5,638 nucleotides of DNA, taken from the NCBI GenBank assembly GCA_038057515.1, contig JBBUDB010000029.1, forward strand, positions 1 through 5,638. The letters run 5' to 3'. Made by a program: the position numbers and the translations under genes. Source of the DNA: DATJQA01 sp038057515 (GTDB lineage Bacteria; Patescibacteriota; Minisyncoccia; UBA6257; 2-01-FULL-56-20). The notes beneath the pieces were generated by a model. It worked only from the letters and a program-made list of their open reading frames with translations, was not told the DNA's origin and did no database searches. Shown here one piece after another: positions 1-5,481 of the stretch; the stretch's first letter is position 1, and every line of letters begins with the position of its first letter.

Positions 1-165
1 GTAAAGGCCTCCCCCGCTCTTTTCTTATACAAAAGCATTAAGACCGGATCATTGATCAAGGGGCTGAACATTCCTGGTCTTGGAATATGCCTGACCACCG
101 GTAGTCCGTGCTCAACATTGGGCACTTATGGGGCCATCATAATGGCTGGGACAAGTCAGTATTAG
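1..165 (+). CDS. C-terminal fragment of a possible secreted/surface protein (5' end outside window)
   Basis: Frame 1 is open from the first base to a TAG at 163-165, giving 54 residues with no start in view. The fragment is rich in Gly, Ser and Thr and has two Cys (about residues 30 and 37). It ends in a segment reading GTYGAIIMAGTSQY. From memory, this Gly-Cys-rich tail ending in a 'G-x-I-x-x-x-GTS' pattern resembles C-termini of secreted hypothetical proteins in Parcubacteria genomes, but I cannot confirm this here. The gene converges on the helicase gene with 13 bp between the two stop codons, and no intrinsic terminator is visible between them. An open run of 54 codons can arise by chance, so the call depends mainly on composition and on the remembered tail. 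Confidence 0.45.
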   Translation, partial: VKASPALFLYKSIKTGSLIKGLNIPGLGICLTTGSPCSTLGTYGAIIMAGTSQY

Positions 166-178
166 GTGGCGTTGATTA

Positions 179-2050
179 TTAATCCAGCGTGATATAGCGC
201 TCTTCGTCGTTAAAATCCGGGTCTTTGAAGCCGTCTCTGTCTCCCGACAAGCCCTCATAGGCGATAAGCTCTTGGGGAATCTCCGAAAGAAATCGCGAGG
301 GGATGCCGAAAAAGCTTAGCGTTAGGTTGAGGCGCGCTCGCGTCATGGCGACATAAAGCAGGCGGCGTTCTTCTTCAAGCTCCGCCTCGCTCCCCAGGGA
401 GCGGCCGTGCGGCACCAGGCCCTCGGCGCAACCGGCCACGTAAACGCGATCGAACTCGAGGCCCTTCGCAAGATGCATGGTCATTAATGTTACGGGCACG
501 CGTCCCGCGCCGCTCGCATTCTTGTCGTCGGTCGCCTGAAGAAGGGTCACCGCTTCAAGAAGCGGCGTGAGCTCCTCGAATTCTCCGGCGAAGCGAGTGA
601 GCTCGACGATATTTTCTTCTCGGTCGCTTAGATTGGTGAGATTTTTCGCCATATATTCGAAATATTCGGTTGCCTCAAGAAAGGCGTTCAAAACAACAAG
701 CGGCTTTTTCTCTGCCGCGGATAGCGCCGCATCAAGGGCGCGGAATTTTGTTTTCGTAAATGTTTTTTCGAGCCGCTCGCGGCTCACGGAGTCCTTGGGA
801 TTGGCGGCGTAGCGGAGGGCGGCGAGGGCGTCTTTGATCTCGCGCCGTTCGTAAAATTTCAAACCGCCGTAAATTCGATAGGGAATGCGCGATTGGATCA
901 GGGCCTGTTCAATGGGCCGCGATTGCGCGTTCGTACGATAAAGAATGGCCGCGCTCCCCTGCTTCGCCGGAGCGTGAGAGAGGCGAGCCCGCGCCTCTCC
1001 CTTCGGCGCTCCAACAAGATGCAGGGCGAGATGGCCAGCGATCCAAAACGCTTCGCCGTCTTCGTCCGCCGCCTCGACGATACGCACTAGCTCGCCCGCC
1101 GGATTTTTCGTTCGGAGCGTTTTTGGTTTTTGGCGGACGTTTTGGGCGATGAGGCCCGAGGCGGCGGCAATGATGTTTCCGGTCGAGCGATAGTTCTCTT
1201 CAAGAAGCACCACCGAGGCGCCAGGCCAGTCGCGTTCAAAGCCGAGGAAGATCTCGAAATTCGATCCTCGCCAGCTGTAAATAGTTTGTTGGTCGTCGCC
1301 CACAACACTCACCTGGTTTCTTGGCCCAACCAGAAAACGCACCAGATCGTACTGGCGATTGTTCACGTCTTGATACTCATCGACAAGGATGTGAGTAAAG
1401 CGGTTCCCATACCACGCCAGCCGGTCGGGATGGGCCCGAAAAAGATGCACCACCTTGTCGATGAGGTCGTCGAAGTCGAAGGCGTTGTTCTCGGCGAGCG
1501 CCGCCTCGTAGCGCTCAAAGACGCGCCGGGCGAGATCATCGGCCGCTTCTTTTTTCGCGACGCCGTTCTTTATCTTCGTGATCCGATCAGCGAAGATGCC
1601 CGGACCCTCTCCGCGTCCGATCTCTTCGGCGAAACCCTTCAAAACGCGCTTCAAGAGCTGGAAGGAGTCCGTGTCATCGAATATCGCAAAATTTGCTTCC
1701 CGGCCAAGACGCCCTGCCTCCCGTCGGAGGATTCGGGCTCCAAACGAGTGAAAAGTGCCGACGAATGGTCCAGGGGCGCCGAAAATGTCCCTGCCTCCGC
1801 CCATTAACGGGCTCGCACTGAAATCATGGCCGATAAGGGCCTCGACCCGGCTAACCATTTCTTTGGCGGCCTTATTGGTGAAGGTAAGGGCGCATATCTG
1901 CTCTGCTCTGACCCCCTCTCTTATAATGTGAGCGATTCTCTCGGTTAGGGTCCTGGTTTTGCCGGTTCCCGCCCCAGCGACGATGAGAAGCGGTTCGTGG
2001 ATGGGGGCCCGGACGGCCCGTTCCTGTTCCGGGTTGAGATGAGGAGGCAT
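179..2050 (-). CDS. uvrD: UvrD/PcrA/Rep-family ATP-dependent 3'-5' DNA helicase (superfamily 1), compact form
   Basis: This is a cytoplasmic SF1A helicase that would unwind DNA using ATP, as in repair, recombination control or removal of blocked complexes. All core motifs are present: Q motif LNPEQ (residues 5-9), Walker A AGAGTGKT (25-32), motif Ia LTFTNKAAKEM (55-65), GTFHSFGARILRR (98-110), DEYQD of motif II (224-228), motif III VVGDDQQTIYSWRG (249-262), motif IV ENYRST (285-290), motif V around 520-533 with MHLAKGLEF, and motif VI EEERRLLYVAMTRAR (559-573). The PSRFLSEIP box (584-592) ends the helicase core. At 623 aa it is about 100 residues shorter than E. coli UvrD or PcrA. The tail after the core is only about 30 acidic residues, with no room for the RNA-polymerase-binding Tudor domain. 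The 2B region (about 420-515) also looks reduced. The start is the first ATG before the Q motif; no Shine-Dalgarno precedes it. The family is certain, but the choice among UvrD, PcrA and Rep is not. Confidence 0.96.
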   Translation of the reverse strand: MPPHLNPEQERAVRAPIHEPLLIVAGAGTGKTRTLTERIAHIIREGVRAEQICALTFTNKAAKEMVSRVEALIGHDFSASPLMGGGRDIFGAPGPFVGTFHSFGARILRREAGRLGREANFAIFDDTDSFQLLKRVLKGFAEEIGRGEGPGIFADRITKIKNGVAKKEAADDLARRVFERYEAALAENNAFDFDDLIDKVVHLFRAHPDRLAWYGNRFTHILVDEYQDVNNRQYDLVRFLVGPRNQVSVVGDDQQTIYSWRGSNFEIFLGFERDWPGASVVLLEENYRSTGNIIAAASGLIAQNVRQKPKTLRTKNPAGELVRIVEAADEDGEAFWIAGHLALHLVGAPKGEARARLSHAPAKQGSAAILYRTNAQSRPIEQALIQSRIPYRIYGGLKFYERREIKDALAALRYAANPKDSVSRERLEKTFTKTKFRALDAALSAAEKKPLVVLNAFLEATEYFEYMAKNLTNLSDREENIVELTRFAGEFEELTPLLEAVTLLQATDDKNASGAGRVPVTLMTMHLAKGLEFDRVYVAGCAEGLVPHGRSLGSEAELEEERRLLYVAMTRARLNLTLSFFGIPSRFLSEIPQELIAYEGLSGDRDGFKDPDFNDEERYITLD

Positions 2051-2063
2051 TTATGCTACATCC

Positions 2064-2069
2064 AATATA
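2064..2069 (-). promoter_or_regulatory. Possible -10 element of the helicase gene
   Basis: On the minus strand TATATT lies 13 bases before the helicase ATG, inside a short AT-rich stretch. That would give a 5' leader of only about six bases. No -35 hexamer resembling TTGACA is found 16-18 bases upstream; the sequence there is GC-rich. If this is the promoter, the element at 2104-2204 lies upstream of transcription start and is not part of the helicase leader. Confidence 0.3.
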
Positions 2070-2103
2070 TAAGAGCCCATCTCAGAGCCGCCTCCGCGAC
2101 CGC

Positions 2104-2204
2104 GTTCCGCCTATTTTGCCGGTCGGCAAGGCGCGACGAGGAGGTAGTAGCCAGAGCTACATCTCTAAGGAGCAACGCAGTCCGAACAGCAAAATAGGCG
2201 GAAC
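2104..2204 (+). repeat. Element 1: 101-bp structured element closed by a perfect 16-bp inverted repeat
   Basis: The left arm (2104-2119, GTTCCGCCTATTTTGC) is exactly complementary to the right arm (2189-2204), with a 69-base interior. Inside, TCGG (2123-2126) can pair with CCGA (2182-2185). A small hairpin GTAGC-CAGA-GCTAC (2147-2160) sits at the centre. The unpaired segments on the plus strand are purine-rich: CAAG at 2127, GACGA at 2135, AGGAG at 2168. The interior resembles the reverse complement of the neighbouring element at 2212-2310, while the arms do not. There is no T-run after either end, so it is not a simple terminator. It could be a structured RNA, a folded-DNA recombination or transposition site, or a miniature mobile element. 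The stem itself is beyond doubt; the function is unknown. Confidence 0.8.
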
Positions 2205-2211
2205 CCCCAGG

Positions 2212-2310
2212 GATATGGCTAATTTCCACAATACCTACGTCTTTCCTCCTCGGAGTATCCCGATACACCTTCGTCGTCACTTCTTGGTCTTTCGGAAATT
2301 AGCCAATATC
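2212..2310 (-). repeat. Element 2: 99-bp structured element with a 16-bp inverted repeat (one bulged base)
   Basis: The left arm (2212-2227, GATATGGCTAATTTCC) pairs over all 16 bases with the right arm (2294-2310, GGAAATTAGCCAATATC), leaving one bulged A. The interior is 66 bases. A central hairpin GTATC-GG-GATAC (minus strand, 2266-2255) can be enclosed by GG/CC. Read on the minus strand, the interior carries CAAG, GACGA, GGT, the hairpin, AGGAG and ACG-x-AG in the same order as element 1 on the plus strand. The two elements thus form an inverted, tail-to-tail pair separated by seven bases. The strand given is the one on which the interior matches element 1 and is purine-rich. The plus-strand end lies seven bases before a GGAAGG that could serve the small gene at 2333. 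Confidence 0.78.
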
Positions 2311-2332
2311 GCGGCCGGAAGGCGGTTTTGAA

Positions 2333-2518
2333 ATGGACTCCAGTACGATTCTAGCGGAACTTATCAAAGAGCGAAAGCCGCAGATAGTATTCCTGGCCTT
2401 GTTAGGGGCGGTTTTTTCGTTGGCATCAGCTTTTCCTCGGTATCTTCGGCCGGCCAGACGACCGTGGGCATTCTTGTTCGAGATTGCGAACGCCAAAAAC
2501 CCCTTCGTCCGGAAATAG
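2333..2518 (+). CDS. Possible small single-pass membrane protein, 61 aa
   Basis: I do not recognise this protein. The reading frame has an ATG at 2333 preceded by GGAAGG (2317-2322) at a 10-base spacing, a fair ribosome binding site. The product has a short charged N-terminus, one hydrophobic stretch at about residues 17-34 (QIVFLALLGAVFSLASAF), and a strongly basic C-terminal half with several Arg/Lys, Pro and Trp. This suits a small membrane protein with its tail inside the cell. It would run opposite to its neighbours and ends before a hairpin followed by five T. No good promoter was found upstream. The length is short enough for chance, and an overlapping frame on the other strand is also open, so the call is tentative. 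Confidence 0.35.
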   Translation: MDSSTILAELIKERKPQIVFLALLGAVFSLASAFPRYLRPARRPWAFLFEIANAKNPFVRK

Positions 2519-2522
2519 GTAG

Positions 2523-2549
2523 TTTAAATTAAGAGGGAAAAGGACCCTC
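2523..2549 (-). terminator. Likely intrinsic terminator after the 220-aa membrane protein gene
   Basis: On the minus strand GAGGG (2549-2545) and CCCTC (2537-2533) form a perfect 5-bp stem with a 7-base loop, followed by TTAATTTAAA (2532-2523). It lies about 36 bases after the TAA of the 220-aa gene. The T-tract is interrupted, so termination strength is uncertain. It would separate the upstream transcript from the helicase gene. Confidence 0.5.
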
Positions 2550-2583
2550 CACCTTCGTTAGCTAGCGGATTCGGGGCGTTTTT
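2547..2583 (+). terminator. Possible intrinsic terminator for the small plus-strand gene
   Basis: On the plus strand an imperfect hairpin can form. Its inner stem is 2554-2559 with 2564-2569, and its outer stem is 2547-2550 with 2573-2576, with three mismatched positions between them. The sequence then reads CG followed by TTTTT (2579-2583). It begins 28 bases after the stop of the putative 61-aa gene. It overlaps the minus-strand terminator, so the region may act in both directions. The mismatches and G-T pairs keep confidence low. Confidence 0.35.
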
Positions 2584-2584
2584 A

Positions 2585-3247
2585 TTATTGATATGTTACC
2601 GAAACAAGGTTTCCTGTGGCGCTTCTCGCGACTAGGGCCTGGTATTCACTGATGAGGCCACCTAGTTTTACGAGCCGCTCACCAATGGCAGTTAGGGTGA
2701 CCATGAGGTCGGCTCTTCGGGACGAGTTTTGCATTTCGGTATTCCCGAGATCGTTAATAGCGCTCCCCGCCGCCACGATTCCCCTTGCCGCCTCTTCTCT
2801 CGCTGGTTGGTTTTCTAGGTTAGCGGCCCGAAGAGCGATCAACTTCCCTTTGAGATTATCGAGCTCGATGAGCACCGCCTCTCGTTCGGCGCCAGACTCT
2901 TTGTTTTGGAGAAGTACGAGGTCGCGACTGAGCGAGGCAAGCCGTTCGGCAACGGCCGATATGATATTTGCCGAATTATTGGCATTGATATCACTGGCGC
3001 TTTCTTTGTTTTGATTCGGCAATCCTACAGAAACGGAAACGCCAGCGCTCGGCGAAGTGGCTCCGAGAACGGCGGTATTTCCGCGCTCTTCCCCTTCGGG
3101 AGGAAGGTCCTCCTGGAAAAATGTTTTTTCGAGGCCGCCGGTTTTTTCCGGATTTACTTGTCCCCGGCCGTACATCACGAACCCTATGATGATTCCGGCG
3201 ATGATAAGGATGACGCCAGTAATGACGGTGAGCGAGCGCTTTGACAT
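2585..3247 (-). CDS. Unidentified membrane-anchored protein with an extracytoplasmic helical domain, 220 aa
   Basis: I do not recognise a family. The N-terminus is a type II signal-anchor: a basic start (MSKR), a hydrophobic helix at about residues 6-26 (VITGVILIIAGIIIGFVMY), then Arg-Gly. This predicts N-in, C-out topology. Residues about 30-95 are a Pro/Gly/Ser/Asn/Glu-rich linker of low complexity. Residues about 95-205 look mostly alpha-helical, with heptad-like Leu/Ile/Ala spacing and many Glu, Arg and Lys, as in a coiled coil or helical bundle. There is no cysteine. The start is supported by a TTGACA/TAGAAC promoter-like pair ending six bases before the ATG; no Shine-Dalgarno is present. 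It lies 69 bp after the YifB-type gene on the same strand and is followed by a hairpin terminator. A cell-envelope role is a guess from the architecture only. Confidence 0.85.
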   Translation of the reverse strand: MSKRSLTVITGVILIIAGIIIGFVMYGRGQVNPEKTGGLEKTFFQEDLPPEGEERGNTAVLGATSPSAGVSVSVGLPNQNKESASDINANNSANIISAVAERLASLSRDLVLLQNKESGAEREAVLIELDNLKGKLIALRAANLENQPAREEAARGIVAAGSAINDLGNTEMQNSSRRADLMVTLTAIGERLVKLGGLISEYQALVARSATGNLVSVTYQ

Positions 3248-3253
3248 GGCCTC

Positions 3254-3283
3254 GTTCTACCACGCGCTCTTCGGCGGTGTCAA
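3254..3283 (-). promoter_or_regulatory. Promoter of the 220-aa membrane protein gene (TTGACA - 18 bp - TAGAAC)
   Basis: On the minus strand a perfect -35 hexamer TTGACA (3283-3278) is followed, after 18 bp, by TAGAAC (3259-3254), which matches the -10 consensus at four of six bases. The -10 ends six bases before the ATG, so transcription would start at or next to the start codon and give a leaderless mRNA. It lies in the 69-bp gap after the YifB-type gene, so the downstream gene can be expressed independently of it. Confidence 0.55.
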
Positions 3284-3316
3284 TCCTTTGGCGTTCCGCA
3301 GTTAATTCTAAAATAA

Positions 3317-4849
3317 TCAACCCGCAGCCTCTTCACGAATACGATAGCTAAATGCCTCGGCAAGATGCGGGGCGTCGGTCACGGCGCTTGCTTCGAGATC
3401 GGCGATGGTCCGGGCGGTTTTCATAAGCCGATAGTATCCGCGGGGCGAGAGGTGCTTGCCTTCGAGCGTGCCGAGGAATTTTTCAGCTTCCGGCGTGAGG
3501 TTGGCGGTAGATTCTATTTGGCGCGATGAAAGCTCGGCATTCAGGCGGAGGCCGAGTGATCCGAGTCGCGCCGCCTGGCGTTCGCGCGCCGCTTCAACGC
3601 GCTTTTTCGCGACAGGGCTCTTGGCCGTTTCGACGTTCGGCTTGCGCAGATCGTCAACGTGCAGGCGCTGGACCTTGATCTGAAGGTCAATGCGATCAAG
3701 AAGCGGGCCGGAAATCTTCTTTTGATAACGGAGGATCTCGTGCGGCGTACAGCGGCATTCGCGCTCCGGATCGCCCGCGAAGCCGCAGGGGCACGGGTTC
3801 ATGGCGGCGATGAGCGAGAATTTGGCCGGAAACGCAAGCGTGCCGCGGGCGCGGGCCACATGTACGACTCCCCGCTCGAGTGGCCCCCGGAGAGCTTCAA
3901 GAATATTTTTCGGAAACTCCGGTAGTTCGTCGAGGAAAAGCACGCCTCTATGAGCCAGGCTGATTTCGCCTGGTCGGGGTTGAGACCCGCCGCCTACGAC
4001 CGAAACAAGCGACGCGGTTTGGTGGGGCGACCGGAACGGTCTGGTTTGAATGAGGCCGCCCGGCGCGAGGCCGGCCGCGCTCCAAACTTTCGTGATCTCA
4101 ATCGCCTCATCGCGCGTGAGTTCAGGAAGGATTCCGGCGAGCGCTTCCGCGAGCATGCTCTTCCCTACTCCCGGCGGTCCGAACATGAGGAGGTTGTGGC
4201 CGCCGGCCGCGGCGATTTCGAGCGCCCGTTTGGCGTGCTCCTGGCCGCGGATTTCGCCGAGATCTGGAACGGGCCGGCTCGTCGCCACTGTTTCTTCAAA
4301 GACCGCGGGAGCAATAATGCGTCGGCCTTCGAGTATGTCGATTGCATCGGTAAGCGTGCCAAGCGGCACGACATCGATCGTGTGAACGGCTGCCGCCTCG
4401 TTCGCGTTCTCCGCCGGCACGTAAAGCGTGCGGAATCCGAGCGCGGCGGCGAGCTCGGCAATGTTCAAGGCGCCCGCGATCGGCCGGATGCGGCCGTCGA
4501 GCGCCAGTTCGCCGACGAAAAGTTTGTCGCTCGCGTCAAAGGGCGCAAGTTGGCCGGTGGCGACAAGATAGCCAAGCGCGATGGCGAGGTCGTATTGCGC
4601 GCCGGTTTTTTTCACGTCGGCGGGCGCGAGGTTCACCGTGATCTTGCGATTTTCCCGGTTGGGCGGCTTGGCGCCGGAATTCTTGAGCGCCGAATTAACG
4701 CGCTCGCGCGATTCGCCCAGCGCCTTGTCGGCGAGGCCGACGATATTAAATGCATGAAGGCCGACGTTTAAGTCGACCTCCACTTCGATGAGTTTTGCTT
4801 TAATCCCTTCGAGTTCCGCCGAATGAAGTTTTGCTAAGTGGTTGGTCAT
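3317..4849 (-). CDS. yifB: YifB/ComM-type Mg-chelatase-like AAA+ ATPase
   Basis: This is a cytoplasmic AAA+ ATPase of the YifB (ComM) family. ComM is known as a hexameric helicase that promotes branch migration when incoming single-stranded DNA is integrated during natural transformation. The domains are in the usual order. The N-terminal Lon-protease-like ChlI domain (about 18-140) has IEVEVDLNVGLHAFNIVGL. The AAA+ core has Walker A GPPGVGKS (224-231), RPFRSPHQT (270-278), Walker B GVLFLDE (302-308), AMNPCPCGF (349-357), the CRC pair (365-367) that with C353/C355 makes a four-Cys cluster, and SGPLLDRID (380-388). The C-terminal domain contains LSPRGYYRLMKTARTIADL (468-486). At 510 aa it is full length. 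The family usually has HHT where this protein has HQT. It starts 18 bp after the zinc-finger gene and is probably in its operon. No Shine-Dalgarno precedes the ATG. The stop is TGA. Confidence 0.96.
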   Translation of the reverse strand: MTNHLAKLHSAELEGIKAKLIEVEVDLNVGLHAFNIVGLADKALGESRERVNSALKNSGAKPPNRENRKITVNLAPADVKKTGAQYDLAIALGYLVATGQLAPFDASDKLFVGELALDGRIRPIAGALNIAELAAALGFRTLYVPAENANEAAAVHTIDVVPLGTLTDAIDILEGRRIIAPAVFEETVATSRPVPDLGEIRGQEHAKRALEIAAAGGHNLLMFGPPGVGKSMLAEALAGILPELTRDEAIEITKVWSAAGLAPGGLIQTRPFRSPHQTASLVSVVGGGSQPRPGEISLAHRGVLFLDELPEFPKNILEALRGPLERGVVHVARARGTLAFPAKFSLIAAMNPCPCGFAGDPERECRCTPHEILRYQKKISGPLLDRIDLQIKVQRLHVDDLRKPNVETAKSPVAKKRVEAARERQAARLGSLGLRLNAELSSRQIESTANLTPEAEKFLGTLEGKHLSPRGYYRLMKTARTIADLEASAVTDAPHLAEAFSYRIREEAAG

Positions 4850-4867
4850 GAACCAACGACGGAGATA

Positions 4868-5197
4868 TTATGATTTTTTACAATGTTCGCAAAGCCGTGA
4901 TTCGGGAACGAGGCGGAGTACGGCCGGCTCAATCGTGCCGCCACACTTGGTGCAGATCCCATAGGTACCGCCCGAGATTGCGGCGAGCGCCTCATCGATC
5001 TCGGTTATACGATTACGCATTGCCTGGCCGATAGAAAGTTTGTTCGCCAGCGACTCGGCTTCGTCGGCCTCCTCGCTGTCGGGGCCATTGTCGGTATCGT
5101 CACCGAAATCTTCGGGCTTCTCTTCCGCCTTAAGCTTGATGATGAGCTCGGCCTTAGTTTTTTCGAGAGCGACTCGTTGTTCTTCAGGATTTGTCAT
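4868..5197 (-). CDS. TraR/DksA-family C4 zinc-finger protein, 109 aa
   Basis: The family binds in the secondary channel of RNA polymerase and adjusts promoter opening; DksA does this together with ppGpp. The C-terminal zinc finger is complete: GICTKCG with C82/C85 and CEHCKK with C103/C106. The spacing and the preceding GTYG are typical of the family. Before it lie two helices (about 5-27 and 50-75) joined by a very acidic segment (about 29-48, rich in Asp/Glu and containing DEAE). This segment takes the place of the coiled-coil tip, where DksA carries its essential acidic residues. At 109 aa it is shorter than E. coli DksA (151 aa) and longer than TraR, so the first helix is reduced. It heads a likely two-gene transcript with the YifB-type ATPase. 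The start is the only sensible ATG and directly follows a promoter-like pair. Action on RNA polymerase is inferred from the family. Confidence 0.92.
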   Translation of the reverse strand: MTNPEEQRVALEKTKAELIIKLKAEEKPEDFGDDTDNGPDSEEADEAESLANKLSIGQAMRNRITEIDEALAAISGGTYGICTKCGGTIEPAVLRLVPESRLCEHCKKS

Positions 5198-5203
5198 GGA
5201 GGA

Positions 5204-5232
5204 AGTTTAGCAGTCGCGAGATTTAGCCGCAA
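5204..5232 (-). promoter_or_regulatory. Promoter of the zinc-finger/YifB genes (TTGCGG - 17 bp - TAAACT)
   Basis: On the minus strand TTGCGG (5232-5227), a 17-bp spacer and TAAACT (5209-5204) precede the ATG of the zinc-finger gene by six bases. The bases between -10 and ATG are TCCTCC, which cannot act as a Shine-Dalgarno. As at the 220-aa gene, this predicts transcription starting at or beside the start codon. The hexamers match consensus only partly (three and four of six), so the shared six-base geometry is the better argument. Confidence 0.45.
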
Positions 5233-5304
5233 TCGTGATTCCGTGGGCGCTCTCTTTGGGTCCTTGGCGCTTGTGTTAAGCCCTGGAGAGGCAATGACCC
5301 GCTC

Positions 5305-5313
5305 TGTGGATAA
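5305..5313 (-). other. Perfect DnaA-box 9-mer (TTATCCACA)
   Basis: The minus strand reads TTATCCACA, the high-affinity consensus DnaA box. It lies in a gene-free stretch upstream of the zinc-finger gene, about 90 bases before an AT-rich run (5399-5424). Only one perfect box is present and no dnaA or dnaN gene is near, so an origin is not supported. It could be a DnaA titration or regulatory site, or chance (expected about 0.04 times in a window of this length). Confidence 0.3.
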
Positions 5314-5343
5314 CTTATGGACCAAAATTCGGGGTGTTTGCAT

Positions 5344-5370
5344 GGCTGATCCGTCCCCAGCCGGATAGCC
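5344..5370. repeat. Strong 9-bp hairpin with one bulge
   Basis: GGCT-G-ATCCG (5344-5353) pairs with CGGATAGCC (5362-5370) around an 8-base loop, with a single bulged G at 5348. No T-run follows on either strand, so it does not look like an intrinsic terminator. It lies in the gene-free segment between the DnaA-box 9-mer and the tandem repeat. Function is unknown. Confidence 0.5.
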
Positions 5371-5481
5371 GCCTTTATGAGGCCAAAAGAAGGCATCAGA
5401 ATATGTGTCGTAAAATATATGCATACAGGCCTGTGCCCGGGGTTTTTGCTATGGCCGATAACCATGGGCGATGAGCTATAT

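Noticed and set aside
133..146. Hairpin GCCAT-CATA-ATGGC as terminator between the two convergent genes at the left edge
   Set aside because: The stem is perfect, but no T-run follows on either strand; it also lies within the last codons of the partial plus-strand frame.
1130..1807. 225-codon open frame on the plus strand, opposite the helicase gene
   Set aside because: It overlaps conserved helicase motifs in antisense and shows no domain or plausible ribosome binding site; a shadow of the real coding strand.
2056..2280. 74-codon minus-strand frame upstream of the helicase
   Set aside because: It spans both arms of element 1 and the centre of element 2; the sequence is better explained by the fold than by coding, and the translation is compositionally random.
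2104..2310. Integron attC sites
   Set aside because: Sizes near 100 bp and the folded form fit, but the outer ends do not carry the RYYYAAC / GTTRRRY core sites, and no integrase is present.
3950..4771. 273-codon open frame on the plus strand, opposite the YifB-type gene
   Set aside because: It lies entirely antisense to a gene with every family motif intact; its translation is rich in Arg and has no recognisable domain, as expected from GC-rich codon use on the real strand.
5430..5447. Plus-strand terminator: CCTG-TGCC-CGGG followed by G and TTTTT
   Set aside because: Only four base pairs including one G-T, and no plus-strand gene lies upstream to be terminated.
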